A stretch of DNA of 52,635 nt, from contig NZ_JAEMNX010000027.1 in the NCBI RefSeq assembly GCF_016463975.1, positions 1-52,635 of the forward strand, written 5' to 3'. A model generated the notes under the pieces. It did not search any database. It worked only from the letters and a program-made list of their open reading frames with translations, and was not told where the DNA came from. The translations under genes were made by a program, and so were the position numbers. Shown here piece after piece: positions 8,408 to 16,436 of the stretch. Source of the DNA: Marinomonas transparens (GTDB lineage Bacteria > Pseudomonadota > Gammaproteobacteria > Pseudomonadales > Marinomonadaceae). The stretch's first letter is position 1; each line of letters opens with the position of its first letter.

Positions 8408-10669
8408 GTGCAACAAGGTTTTAATACGAGCTCGTTAGAAGTTAAAGACAGTCTTAGCCGTCGTCACCCTATGATGTTAACAGGAATTGCCTTGGCGGTT
8501 TCGGCTGCATTGGCAGGGCAGGTTAATGCTGCGGAAGAGACAAAATTAGACACGTTGGTAATAGATGGATCTGAATTGGCAAGTGATGCAAACCCTTATT
8601 CAGAAGTGGGTGCGCCGTATAAAGCGAAGAAGATGTCTGATGCAAAATACACTCGTGATATTGCAGAGACGCCAAAAACCATGACGGTTTTAACGAAAGA
8701 TTCGATTGAAGAGTCTGGTAAAACAGATTTAGAGAGCATTCTGAGCGCTCAACCTGGCATTACATTGGGCACAGGTGAAGGTGGTAACTCGTTTGGTGAC
8801 CGTTACATTATCCGTGGTTATGAAGCACGCAGTGATGTCTATACTGACGGTTTGCGTGAGCCGGGTTTGATTTCTCGTGAAACCTTTGCTCTTGAGCAAG
8901 TAGAAATTTCTAAAGGCCCAAGCTCTACTTTTGGTGGTCGTGGTACCACGGGCGGTGCGGTTAACTCAGTGACCAAAAAACCGTCTTATGATGAAGATTT
9001 CTCTATTGTCAGCGGTACTCTTGGTACAGACAACAAGCAACGCTATACATTAGATACTAACAAAGCCATTAATGATGAAGTGGCCGTGCGTTTTAACGCA
9101 CTTTATTCAGAAGCGGATATTCCTGACCGTGTAGAAGATGCGGTTCAACATGAAGGTTTCTTGTTATCTGGTGTTTACGAGCCGAATGCGGATGTGACCA
9201 TCAATGCAGATTATTACTACTTCCGAGCGGATGATAAGCAAGATGTTGGTTATTCAATGTCTAATAGCACAGGTGTAGTAAGGAAGTCTCAATATGTTGG
9301 GCAAAAAGGTCTGGATTTTGATAAGAGTGAAGCAGATATAGCGACCATTAAAATTAATGCATATCTTGCTGATAATTTGCGAGTAGAAAACAAACTTCGC
9401 TACGGTGAAACTAAGAATGATTATATTATCTCTGCTGTGCAGGGAGCCTCGTCATTTACGGCATTTAATGGCTGGCAAGAAAATGAATATGTAGGTAACC
9501 AAACTAACTTTATTTGGGATACTAATTTATTCGGTAAGCGAAATACCATCGTGACAGGTGTTGAATACGCCAATGAAAAAACACGCACTCAAGATGGTCG
9601 AAATGCAACGGGTGCTTATTTTGTGACGGGTTTGCCAATCACAGTCGATCCACTGAATGCAGATAATAATGTATGGCAAGGTACTGTTACGCGAAATAAT
9701 GAAGCTAAAAATAAGCTTAAGCTTAAAACTTTGTCAGTGTATTTCATGGATACTGTAACCTTATCAGATGACTGGGAGGTTCATGGTGGAATACGTTACG
9801 ATCATTTTGACTATGATGCTGATGCAATATTACGAGATGAGAATAATGATCGAACGCTTCAAAATGTTAAGTTTAATGATGGACTATGGAATGGTCATTT
9901 TGGTGCTGTTTTCTCGCCATGGGAACATGGTAATGTTTATGCGACTTGGTCTACGTCATCTAACATAAATGGTGGTGAGGCTGACTCTCTTTCTGGTTGT
10001 GGTTATGGTGGTATCTGTGGTGATGCTAATAGGACGAATTATGACAAGGCTGAACCTGAGCAGACAACCAATATAGAATTAGGGACAAAATGGAATTTGA
10101 TGGATCATAAGTTGCTTCTTACCGCAGCCGCATTTCAAATCACAAAAGATAAAGTGATTGAAGGCGGTGCAGATTCATATTCATCAGCAGGTTCTCTTAA
10201 TTCAGGCAAAAACCGAGTGCAAGGTGTTGAATTTGGGTTGTCGGGTAATCTTACTGATAAACTAAGCGGACAAGCAGGTCTGGCTTTGATGAAGTCTAAA
10301 ACACTCAAGTCTTTTGAAGCCGAGAATGTTGGGAAACCTAAAGCCAACTTTGCAGATCAAAGTTTTAATGCTCAAATAAAATATCAATTTACACCTAAAT
10401 TTGCGTTTGGGGCTGTGGCTACTTACTCAAGTGAAATTATTGGTGGTCAACCTGATGAAGGAACAGATTCTGATCATAAAGTAAGAGCACCTTCATATAC
10501 TGTGTATGATGCATTCGCGACTTACCAAGTGAATAAGAAACTTGATATCCAAGCTAATATACAGAATCTAGCCGACAAAGAATATTACACAGCGATTTAT
10601 CGTAGGGGTAACTTTGTTTACCTAGGTGAAGGTCGTTCAGCTAGCGTGACGGCAAAATATAAGTTTTAA
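8408..10669 (+). CDS. TonB-dependent siderophore receptor, Fiu-like (catecholate type)
   Basis: A 753-residue outer-membrane receptor. A signal peptide ends near GQVNA/AEE (about residue 42). The plug domain spans roughly residues 75-190 (ETPKTMTVLTKDSIEESG, RYIIRGYEARSDVYTDGLREPG, VEISKGPSSTFGGRGTTGGAVN). The beta-barrel ends in the typical aromatic YLGEGRSASVTAKYKF. It imports ferric siderophores across the outer membrane using TonB energy. The start is a GTG at 8408, placed by GAGGAG eight bases upstream; the ATG codons at residues 22-23 are alternatives. The neighbour piuC repeats the fiu-ybiX arrangement of enterobacteria, which supports the catecholate/Fiu assignment. Fur-like sites lie just upstream. 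Confidence 0.93.
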   Translation: MQQGFNTSSLEVKDSLSRRHPMMLTGIALAVSAALAGQVNAAEETKLDTLVIDGSELASDANPYSEVGAPYKAKKMSDAKYTRDIAETPKTMTVLTKDSIEESGKTDLESILSAQPGITLGTGEGGNSFGDRYIIRGYEARSDVYTDGLREPGLISRETFALEQVEISKGPSSTFGGRGTTGGAVNSVTKKPSYDEDFSIVSGTLGTDNKQRYTLDTNKAINDEVAVRFNALYSEADIPDRVEDAVQHEGFLLSGVYEPNADVTINADYYYFRADDKQDVGYSMSNSTGVVRKSQYVGQKGLDFDKSEADIATIKINAYLADNLRVENKLRYGETKNDYIISAVQGASSFTAFNGWQENEYVGNQTNFIWDTNLFGKRNTIVTGVEYANEKTRTQDGRNATGAYFVTGLPITVDPLNADNNVWQGTVTRNNEAKNKLKLKTLSVYFMDTVTLSDDWEVHGGIRYDHFDYDADAILRDENNDRTLQNVKFNDGLWNGHFGAVFSPWEHGNVYATWSTSSNINGGEADSLSGCGYGGICGDANRTNYDKAEPEQTTNIELGTKWNLMDHKLLLTAAAFQITKDKVIEGGADSYSSAGSLNSGKNRVQGVEFGLSGNLTDKLSGQAGLALMKSKTLKSFEAENVGKPKANFADQSFNAQIKYQFTPKFAFGAVATYSSEIIGGQPDEGTDSDHKVRAPSYTVYDAFATYQVNKKLDIQANIQNLADKEYYTAIYRRGNFVYLGEGRSASVTAKYKF

Positions 10670-10690
10670 TACTTATATTGAGCACTAACT

Positions 10691-10728
10691 AAAACGCAAT
10701 CAGGAGTGATCCTGATTGCGTTTGTCTG
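10691..10728 (+). terminator. Terminator/attenuator after the TonB receptor
   Basis: A perfect 14-bp stem AAACGCAATCAGGA/TCCTGATTGCGTTT with a GTGA loop, followed by GTCTGTTTTT. It lies between the receptor and piuC. Either piuC has readthrough expression or it has its own promoter. Most likely this is a partial terminator that keeps downstream expression low. Confidence 0.8.
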
Positions 10729-10746
10729 TTTTTATTGAGGAAAAAT

Positions 10747-11430
10747 ATGTTAATCACTGTATCAAATGTTTTGTCTGAGCATGAGCTTAAGCAGTACCGA
10801 CAACATTTGAGTGATATGGAATGGCAAGAAGGCGCGCTAAGTGCTGGTGGTCAGGCGTTGCAGGTAAAGCAGAACCAACAGCTTGATCCAGAGAGTAAGC
10901 TAACTCAGCAGCTAGGCGACCATATTTTGCAGGTGTTGTCGGAAACCGCTAAGTTTGTCGCGGCGGCCTTACCTCTGAAAATCTCTCCTCCCATGTTTAA
11001 TTGTTATCAAAATGGCGGTCATTATGGCTGGCACGTTGATAATGCCATTCGTATTATTCCCGGCACACCAGTTAGACTGAGAACCGATTTATCGGCGACG
11101 ATTTTTTTGAATGATCCAAGTGAATACGAAGGTGGTGAGTTGTGTATTAAAGATACATACGGAGAGCACCAAGTAAAATTACAGGCTGGGGATATGGTGT
11201 TGTATCCGTCGACCAGTTTGCATCAGGTTTTACCGGTTACCAAAGGTCAGCGACTGGCCAGTTTTCTATGGATTGAGAGCATGGTGCGAGACCACGAACA
11301 ACGTGAAATTTTATTCGACCTTGATCAAACTATTCAAGCGTTAGGCACTGAGCAGGGCTTAGATCACCCTCAAGTGGTGACCTTAACAACCTTATATCAC
11401 CGTCTTATTCGACTACATGTAGATACCTAA
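10747..11430 (+). CDS. piuC: PiuC/YbiX-type Fe(II)/2-oxoglutarate-dependent hydroxylase
   Basis: A 227-residue cytosolic PKHD-type oxygenase. The iron facial triad is visible as H-x-D in YGWHVDNA and the distal histidine in STSLHQVLPV, with the 2-oxoglutarate arginine expected in the GQRLASFLW strand. The PiuC/YbiX family sits beside Fiu-type receptors and is iron-regulated. It has been linked to siderophore handling, but its substrate is unsettled. I chose the ATG at 10747, with TGAGG seven bases upstream, over the in-frame TTG at 10735. Its TAA directly abuts the ATG of the next gene. Confidence 0.9.
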   Translation: MLITVSNVLSEHELKQYRQHLSDMEWQEGALSAGGQALQVKQNQQLDPESKLTQQLGDHILQVLSETAKFVAAALPLKISPPMFNCYQNGGHYGWHVDNAIRIIPGTPVRLRTDLSATIFLNDPSEYEGGELCIKDTYGEHQVKLQAGDMVLYPSTSLHQVLPVTKGQRLASFLWIESMVRDHEQREILFDLDQTIQALGTEQGLDHPQVVTLTTLYHRLIRLHVDT

Positions 11431-12525
11431 ATGACTGCTTCTGTTATTCCTAATGACGCTCTGTGTGTTGCAGATTACCAACGTCTTGCCAAACAGGTAT
11501 TGCCTCATTCTATTTATGAGTACATTTATGGCGGTGGTGGTGATGAACTGACGCTTAAGAAAAACCGTTCTGCATTAGACGCTATTCAACTTTGGCCTAG
11601 GGTATTGAATGATGTGACTCAAGGTAGCACAGCAACCACTGTGCTGGGTGAGTCTTGGCGTTCGCCTATCATGTTGGCACCAGTTGCCTTTCAAACCATG
11701 GCCCATGAAGAAGGCGAGATCGCCACGGCGCAAGCGGCAAGTGCATTAGAAGTCGGCATGATGGTGAGTACCTTGGCAAGTCATTCCATTGAAGAGATTA
11801 GTGAGCAGTTAACCAGCCCTAAATGGTTTCAGTTGTATTGGCAGTTGGATCGTGATTTTAACTTGGAATTGGTTCGTCGTGCGGAAAACGCCGGTTATAC
11901 GGCGCTAGTGGTCACGGTTGATTCCGCCATTCATGGCATTCGTAACCGAGCACAAAGGGCGAATTTTGCCCTGCCAGATGGCATTGAGGCCGTAAATCTG
12001 GCGAATCGCCCCCCCTTACCGTCCAATGCTTTTACCCCAGATCAAAGTATTGTTTTTCAAGGCATGATGAGTGAAGCGCCCAATTGGGAAGATATCGCTT
12101 GGCTTATACAGCAAACTGACTTGCCTGTGGTGATAAAGGGGATTTTACATCCTGCTGATGCCCTTAAGGCGAAAGCAATAGGGGCGCAAGGTGTGGTGAT
12201 CTCCAATCATGGTGGTCGAACATTAGATTGTGTGCCGAGTGCGATTGAAGTCTTGCCGAGCATTCGTCAAGCGGTAGGGGATAACTTTACTTTATTGATG
12301 GATGGCGGTATCCAACGTGGTACCGATGTGTTCAAAGCGATTGCGCTGGGTGCTGATGCGGTATTAATTGGCCGACCACAAATTTATGCCTTGGCCGTAG
12401 CTGGGGCGGCAGGTGTTGCCCATATGTTACGAATTCTGCGAGAAGAATTAGAAGTATCGATGGCATTGGCGGGGACGGCTCGCATTGAAGATATGACACC
12501 AGCGGCATTATTTAAAAGTCGTTAA
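11431..12525 (+). CDS. FMN-dependent alpha-hydroxyacid dehydrogenase/oxidase
   Basis: A 364-residue TIM-barrel flavoenzyme of the L-lactate dehydrogenase / glycolate oxidase family. Signature pieces are SIYEYIYGGGGDE near the N-terminus, K236 in VVIKGIL (flavin contact), the SNHGGRTLD motif with catalytic base H260 and substrate-binding R263, and the FMN phosphate loop MDGGIQRGTDVFKAIALGADAVLIGRP. No membrane anchor is seen, so it may be a soluble oxidase rather than LldD. It starts immediately after the piuC stop, so it is in the same transcript. A hydroxyacid enzyme in a siderophore-receptor operon is unusual: it might act on a hydroxy-carboxylate part of a siderophore, or be a passenger. 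Confidence 0.88.
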   Translation: MTASVIPNDALCVADYQRLAKQVLPHSIYEYIYGGGGDELTLKKNRSALDAIQLWPRVLNDVTQGSTATTVLGESWRSPIMLAPVAFQTMAHEEGEIATAQAASALEVGMMVSTLASHSIEEISEQLTSPKWFQLYWQLDRDFNLELVRRAENAGYTALVVTVDSAIHGIRNRAQRANFALPDGIEAVNLANRPPLPSNAFTPDQSIVFQGMMSEAPNWEDIAWLIQQTDLPVVIKGILHPADALKAKAIGAQGVVISNHGGRTLDCVPSAIEVLPSIRQAVGDNFTLLMDGGIQRGTDVFKAIALGADAVLIGRPQIYALAVAGAAGVAHMLRILREELEVSMALAGTARIEDMTPAALFKSR

Positions 12526-12549
12526 TGTAGGGCTTTAGGTAAAGCTAGA

Positions 12550-12588
12550 AATAAAAATACCCGCCTCTGTGGAGGCGGATATTTTTTT
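12550..12588. terminator. Bidirectional terminator between convergent genes
   Basis: The stem CCGCCTC/GAGGCGG with a TGTG loop is extended by AAATA/TATTT pairs and flanked by an A-run and a T-run. It serves the plus-strand iron operon and probably the minus-strand iron-binding protein gene. Confidence 0.85.
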
Positions 12589-12649
12589 GTTCAGACAAAG
12601 GTTTTATCAAGGAGAAAAATACCTGTGTTCAAACGGGTTACTTCGGCGA

Positions 12650-13723
12650 TTATTTCCATCCACCTATGTCCATCAATTCTATGGCCAAACGATTGTTCTC
12701 ACCCAAGACATTCAATGATAGGGCGTCGGCTTTGAACGTGCCAAAAGCTTGTAAGCTTTCAGGGGGGGCGATGCCTTCAACCACTGGAAACTCATTATTG
12801 ACTTGAGCATACCAGGTTTGGCTTTCTTCATTGCTTAAGAAGTTTACTAAGCGTCTGGCGTTACGAACATTAGAAGCCGATGCTGTGATGCCGATTCCAC
12901 TCACATTGACGTGGGCGCCACGTTCATTCTCTCCTTGGTTTGGCCAAAATAGTGCGACTTTATTGTAGATTTCGCGATCTTTAGCGTCCTCACTTTGACC
13001 CAGTCGACCATAGTAATAGGTGTTGGCAAGGGTGACATCACAGACGCCGGCAGCGACGGCTCTTAACTGGTCTGTATCACCACCGAAAGGAGGGCGAGAT
13101 AGATTATTGATAAAGCCTTTTATCCATTCCAAGGTTTTTTCTTTGCCATCGGCGGCAATCATCGAAGCCACTAAGGATTGGTTATAAATATTGGAAGAGG
13201 AGCGAGTACAAAGACGGCCTTTCCATTTTGGATTGGCGAGGTCTTCGTAGGTAGAAAATTCGGACTTGGCGACTTTTTTAGGGTTGTAAAAAATGATACG
13301 CGCCCGCTGTGACATACCGTACCAATAACCCTCTGAGTCTCTTAGGTTAGCAGGTATCGCTTCGTCTAACGTATCGGTTTCAAAAGCACGTAATACCCCC
13401 GCTTCTTTAGCGCGGTGAAGTCGTCCCGCATCGACAGTGATAAATATGTCCGCTGGGCTAGCATCGCCTTCCGCTTTTAGACGATTTAATAGAGAGTCTG
13501 CATTGCCGGTAATTAAGTTCACATTGACGCGGTATTTTTTTGAATAAGCATCTAGAGCCGGTGCTATTAAGGCTTCTTTACGAGCGGAATAGACATTTAA
13601 CTCTCCGCTGGCATTAGCCACTGTTGAACTCAGAGATAATATCGAGGCACCTATGACGGCCAGTGTGCAGGGCAGTTGGAAGGCTTTTGATAATCCACGC
13701 GTTTTGTTGAGCATTGATTTCAT
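12650..13723 (-). CDS. Fe(III) ABC transporter substrate-binding protein (FutA/FbpA-like)
   Basis: A 357-residue periplasmic protein. A signal peptide is cut near NASGELNVYSAR (about residue 38). The mature start GELNVYSARKEALIAPALDAY is the standard class 1 ferric-binding opening. The LANTYYYGR segment carries the adjacent tyrosines that ligate Fe(III) in FutA/FbpA proteins. It binds ferric iron in the periplasm and passes it to an inner-membrane ABC permease. No permease or ATPase gene lies in this window, so partners must be encoded elsewhere. It is convergent with the siderophore receptor operon. A stretch upstream (GATGAAAATGGTTTTTATT, near 13795) is a weak Fur-box match. Confidence 0.92.
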   Translation of the reverse strand: MKSMLNKTRGLSKAFQLPCTLAVIGASILSLSSTVANASGELNVYSARKEALIAPALDAYSKKYRVNVNLITGNADSLLNRLKAEGDASPADIFITVDAGRLHRAKEAGVLRAFETDTLDEAIPANLRDSEGYWYGMSQRARIIFYNPKKVAKSEFSTYEDLANPKWKGRLCTRSSSNIYNQSLVASMIAADGKEKTLEWIKGFINNLSRPPFGGDTDQLRAVAAGVCDVTLANTYYYGRLGQSEDAKDREIYNKVALFWPNQGENERGAHVNVSGIGITASASNVRNARRLVNFLSNEESQTWYAQVNNEFPVVEGIAPPESLQAFGTFKADALSLNVLGENNRLAIELMDIGGWK

Positions 13724-14043
13724 TTATAAACACCATTTAGTTACGAAAGCGAGTGAGCGATCTGATTATAGACGCCTAAATGAATGCTATTGTAGATGAA
13801 AATGGTTTTTATTTGAATCGTGTTTTACCAATAAAATCAATCTGAAAGATTGACCCTTAAGTTTTCATTGTTCCTCGCCACAAATGAATACTGTTTTAGC
13901 AATACCTGCTTTAAACATCATTCATATCAGAAAATATCTGTTTGATAGGCCATTTTGAAGAATCACGGATTCCCGTGATTGTTAGTTTTGGCTGTGGGTT
14001 ACACACTAGCTTCATAAGAACAAAATTACACAGGAGAAATAAT
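13724..14043. promoter_or_regulatory. Divergent intergenic region with an 8-bp inverted repeat
   Basis: 320 bases between the iron-binding protein gene and the broken reductase gene. The only structure I can support is the inverted repeat AATCACGG-ATTC-CCGTGATT at 13961-13980, about 64 bases before the pseudogene start; it could be a regulator site or RNA hairpin. A weak Fur-like stretch lies around 13795. An AGGAGAAATAAT ribosome site precedes the pseudogene ATG. Confidence 0.4.
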
Positions 14044-14642
14044 ATGAATAAAAAACATCCAGTTGTGATTTATGGGGCCAGTGGTTACACAGGTCGCCTG
14101 ATCGCTGAATTTCTACGGGAATACGGCATTTCTTTTATTGCCGCAGGGCGAAATCGCGCCAAGCTAGAAGAGGCCATAGCGACGGTTCCGGGGATTATCG
14201 ATGCTCAGTATGAAATTGTTGAAGTGGAGCATACGGTTGAAGCCTTGGCGGAGCTTTTCAGTGGTCGTCGTGTGGTATGTAATACGGTAGGGCCTTTTAT
14301 TCGTAAAGCCTCCATTGTGATTGAGGCCTAAGTGTCATTACATGGACACAACAGGTAAACAGCCCTATATGTTTGAGATTGAAGAGCGCTATGGTGCTGC
14401 TTTTAAAGAGACTAATCTTGCTTTAGTCCCTTCTATGTCTTACATGTACGCAGTCAGTGAGATTGCAGCGCAAATGTGTCTTGAAACGCCCGGAATCGAT
14501 ACGCTTGATTTGTATGGCTATGGCGGCGACTATGACGCCCGTTATGCCTCCTCGTGAATCTCGCGGCGTACATCGCTCTATTGATTGGTGTCATGGGCGT
14601 GGCAACAACGTGGCCAACTCGGCGGTGGTATTAGCTGTTTAG
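14044..14642 (+). pseudogene. Broken saccharopine dehydrogenase-like / enoyl reductase gene
   Basis: The 5' part reads as a Rossmann oxidoreductase (HPVVIYGASGYTGRLIAEFL, ending GPFIRKASIVIEA) from an ATG with a good ribosome site. A stop at 14329-14331 interrupts it. The reading then continues in another frame with KCHYMDTTGKQPYMFEIEERYG, exactly what the family has next, so a few bases were lost around 14329. The second frame ends at about 14557. The family normally continues for roughly another 200 residues, which are missing. The short sequence after it does not resemble the expected C-terminus, so there is also a 3' deletion. Confidence 0.85.
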
Positions 14643-14685
14643 AGTTAAGTTGTACTAAATGGTTAATGCTAGGTTTTTTTTGGAG

Positions 14686-14715
14686 CTTAGCCCGTCTTTT
14701 TGACGGGCTTTTTTA
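14686..14715 (+). terminator. Terminator after the broken reductase gene
   Basis: A perfect 8-bp stem AGCCCGTC/GACGGGCT with a five-T loop followed by a T-run. It survives although the gene is broken. Confidence 0.88.
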
Positions 14716-14720
14716 TGCGT

Positions 14721-14768
14721 AAAAAAGCCCTATTTTTTGTTTGGCTTATGGGAGCTAAAAAATAGGGC
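14721..14768 (-). terminator. Terminator of argC
   Basis: Perfect 12-bp arms GCCCTATTTTTT/AAAAAATAGGGC (14727-14738 and 14757-14768) with an 18-base loop. Read on the minus strand it is followed by six T. It lies 22 bases past the argC stop. Confidence 0.8.
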
Positions 14769-14789
14769 GTTCGAATAAATAGTATAAGG

Positions 14790-15725
14790 TTAGAGCTCGA
14801 CAGCAAGCTTCTCATCAAATCCTAACATGATGTTTAGGTTTTGCACTGCTGCACCAGAAGCCCCTTTACCTAGGTTGTCGAATTTAGCCGCCAGCAGGCA
14901 AGATTGCCCATCAGCAGAACCGAACACAGATAATTCCACTCGGTTGCTGTTATCGATATCGTGTGGTGTTAGGAATGGTGCCGCATCGTCCGCAATGACG
15001 TTGTAGTCATTAACCGAAATAAAGGCTTCTTTTCCGTACACTTCAGCCAATTTTGCATGAAGTTGTTGCGCGCTAACGCCTTCACCTAATTCTACTGGGA
15101 CAAAGGTCAACATGCCTTGGCGGAAGTTACCCACGCTCGGGATGAAAATAGGTTTTTTTGCCATGCCTGACCATTTTTCAAGTTCAGGTAAATGTTTGTG
15201 GGCGAAGTTTAACCCGTAAACACCGAAAATAGGGGCATTTGGTTCTTTTTCATAACGGTCGATTAGAGCATTACCACCACCGCTGTAACCAGAGATTGCA
15301 TTGATTGCGTAATCGCCATTTGCTGGTAATAAACCTGCTTCAATCAAAGGTTTTAGCAGAAGAATCACCCCCGTAGGGTAACAGCCTGGGTTAGACACAA
15401 ACTGAGCGTTAGCGATTTTATCACGTTGAGTCACATCTAATTCGGCTAAACCGTAAGACCAACCTTCCGCTACACGGTGAACTGAACTGGCATCCAGAAT
15501 ACGGCACCCTTCTTCTTTTGCGAGCTTTACGCTTTCTTTGGCGGCATCATCTGGCAAGCAAAGTACCGTTACATCGGCTTCTTTCATCAAGCGACGTTTT
15601 TCAGCTTCGTCTCGTTTTTTAGCCGGATCAATACTGATGATTTCAATATTTGGGTGGTTGATAAGGCGTTCTCTTACTTGAAGCCCTGTTGTGCCGGATT
15701 CACCATCAATAAATACTTTTTTCAC
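14790..15725 (-). CDS. argC: N-acetyl-gamma-glutamyl-phosphate reductase, short (type 2) ArgC
   Basis: A 311-residue cytosolic enzyme of arginine synthesis that reduces N-acetylglutamyl phosphate to the semialdehyde with NADPH. The N-terminal nucleotide fold MKKVFIDGESGTTGLQVRERL is characteristic of the short type 2 form. The catalytic cysteine is C115 in SNPGCYPTG. The length (about 310, against about 340 for type 1) supports the type. It is monocistronic here with its own terminator. Its leader contains a long inverted repeat (ATTAAGCAG/CTGCTTAAT, 15755-15788) that could act in the mRNA 5' end. Confidence 0.95.
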   Translation of the reverse strand: MKKVFIDGESGTTGLQVRERLINHPNIEIISIDPAKKRDEAEKRRLMKEADVTVLCLPDDAAKESVKLAKEEGCRILDASSVHRVAEGWSYGLAELDVTQRDKIANAQFVSNPGCYPTGVILLLKPLIEAGLLPANGDYAINAISGYSGGGNALIDRYEKEPNAPIFGVYGLNFAHKHLPELEKWSGMAKKPIFIPSVGNFRQGMLTFVPVELGEGVSAQQLHAKLAEVYGKEAFISVNDYNVIADDAAPFLTPHDIDNSNRVELSVFGSADGQSCLLAAKFDNLGKGASGAAVQNLNIMLGFDEKLAVEL

Positions 15726-15754
15726 GTCCTAGTTCCTGCCTAGCTTAAATAAAA

Positions 15755-15788
15755 ATTAAGCAGGAGGGCCATTCTCTCGCTGCTTAAT
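15755..15788. promoter_or_regulatory. Inverted repeat in the argC leader
   Basis: Perfect 9-base arms ATTAAGCAG and CTGCTTAAT with a 16-base loop, 30 bases upstream of the argC start. It could be an mRNA hairpin or an operator. It does not match the ArgR box (TGAAT-N4-ATTCA). Confidence 0.35.
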
Positions 15789-15900
15789 CGTTGAATTCAA
15801 AGGTTATGTGTACGAATTATACGTGTATTTTTCAGGCAATGCTTGGGGGGATTCGTGCAAATTAATGCATTTTATCCGCAGTTGGCCGTGCTTGAGCAAT

Positions 15901-16323
15901 TTAAGGTGTGAGGCGGGTGATTTCGGTGAGCAAACGATTGAGTTGTTGCATTTTTTCTTCACCTAATTTTCCGATCAAACTGGCATAAGCTTGATCGATT
16001 TTTGGACTAACTTCTTGAAAAATCTTCGAGGCTTTGTCGCTTAATGACAGCAAGGTAATACGTTGATCGTGTTCTGAACGATTACGAATAATCAGACCAT
16101 CGGCTTCAAAGCGGCTGATGATTCGAGTGAGGCTAGGACTTAAAATACAGCAACGCTCTGCCAGTTGTTTAGCGTCCATCTCTTTGTTGTCATTTAATAC
16201 CCGAATAACTCGCCATTGTTGTTCTGTAAAACCTGTTTCTTGGAGAATCGGGCGAAAGAATTGCATTGCCGATTCCCGTGATCTTAATAATTGTAACGTC
16301 AGAGAGTCTTCTAATTTTTTCAT
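15901..16323 (-). CDS. hpaR: HpaR, MarR-family repressor of homoprotocatechuate catabolism
   Basis: A 140-residue MarR regulator resembling enterobacterial HpaR through its length: DSLTLQLLRSRESAMQFFRPIL, the TEQQWRVIRVL helix, CCILSPSLTRIISRFEADGL in the recognition region, and KMQQLNRLLTEI near the end. HpaR represses the meta-cleavage hpa operon and is released by HPA or homoprotocatechuate. The hpa genes it should control lie 12-30 kb away in this window. The palindrome TTAATATGTTAA sits 65 bases upstream of its start and matches sites at the hpa promoters, suggesting autoregulation. Confidence 0.88.
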   Translation of the reverse strand: MKKLEDSLTLQLLRSRESAMQFFRPILQETGFTEQQWRVIRVLNDNKEMDAKQLAERCCILSPSLTRIISRFEADGLIIRNRSEHDQRITLLSLSDKASKIFQEVSPKIDQAYASLIGKLGEEKMQQLNRLLTEITRLTP

Positions 16324-16387
16324 AAGGTCTTAATAGCAACTGGGTCTAGGGTAATAAGTACATGTTTTGCTTTGATTGATAAAGTAC

Positions 16388-16399
16388 TTAATATGTTAA
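16388..16399. promoter_or_regulatory. Predicted HpaR operator upstream of hpaR
   Basis: TTAATATGTTAA, one mismatch from the perfect palindrome TTAACATGTTAA found twice at the hpaG1/hpaE promoters. It lies 65 bases before the hpaR start, consistent with negative autoregulation. A looser inverted repeat AAGTAC/GTACTT (16356-16389) overlaps it. Confidence 0.6.
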
Positions 16400-16436
16400 C
16401 AATCCAATATAGCAAAAGGCTAGCTAACTTGCATTG

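Noticed and set aside
8208..8438. 76-codon open frame upstream of the TonB receptor
   Set aside because: It crosses the Fur-like operator and overlaps the receptor start in another frame; no family features or ribosome site.
15791..15800. TTGAATTCAA palindrome as an ArgR box before argC
   Set aside because: Too short, lacks the four-base A/T spacer of TGAAT-N4-ATTCA, and no second box is adjacent.
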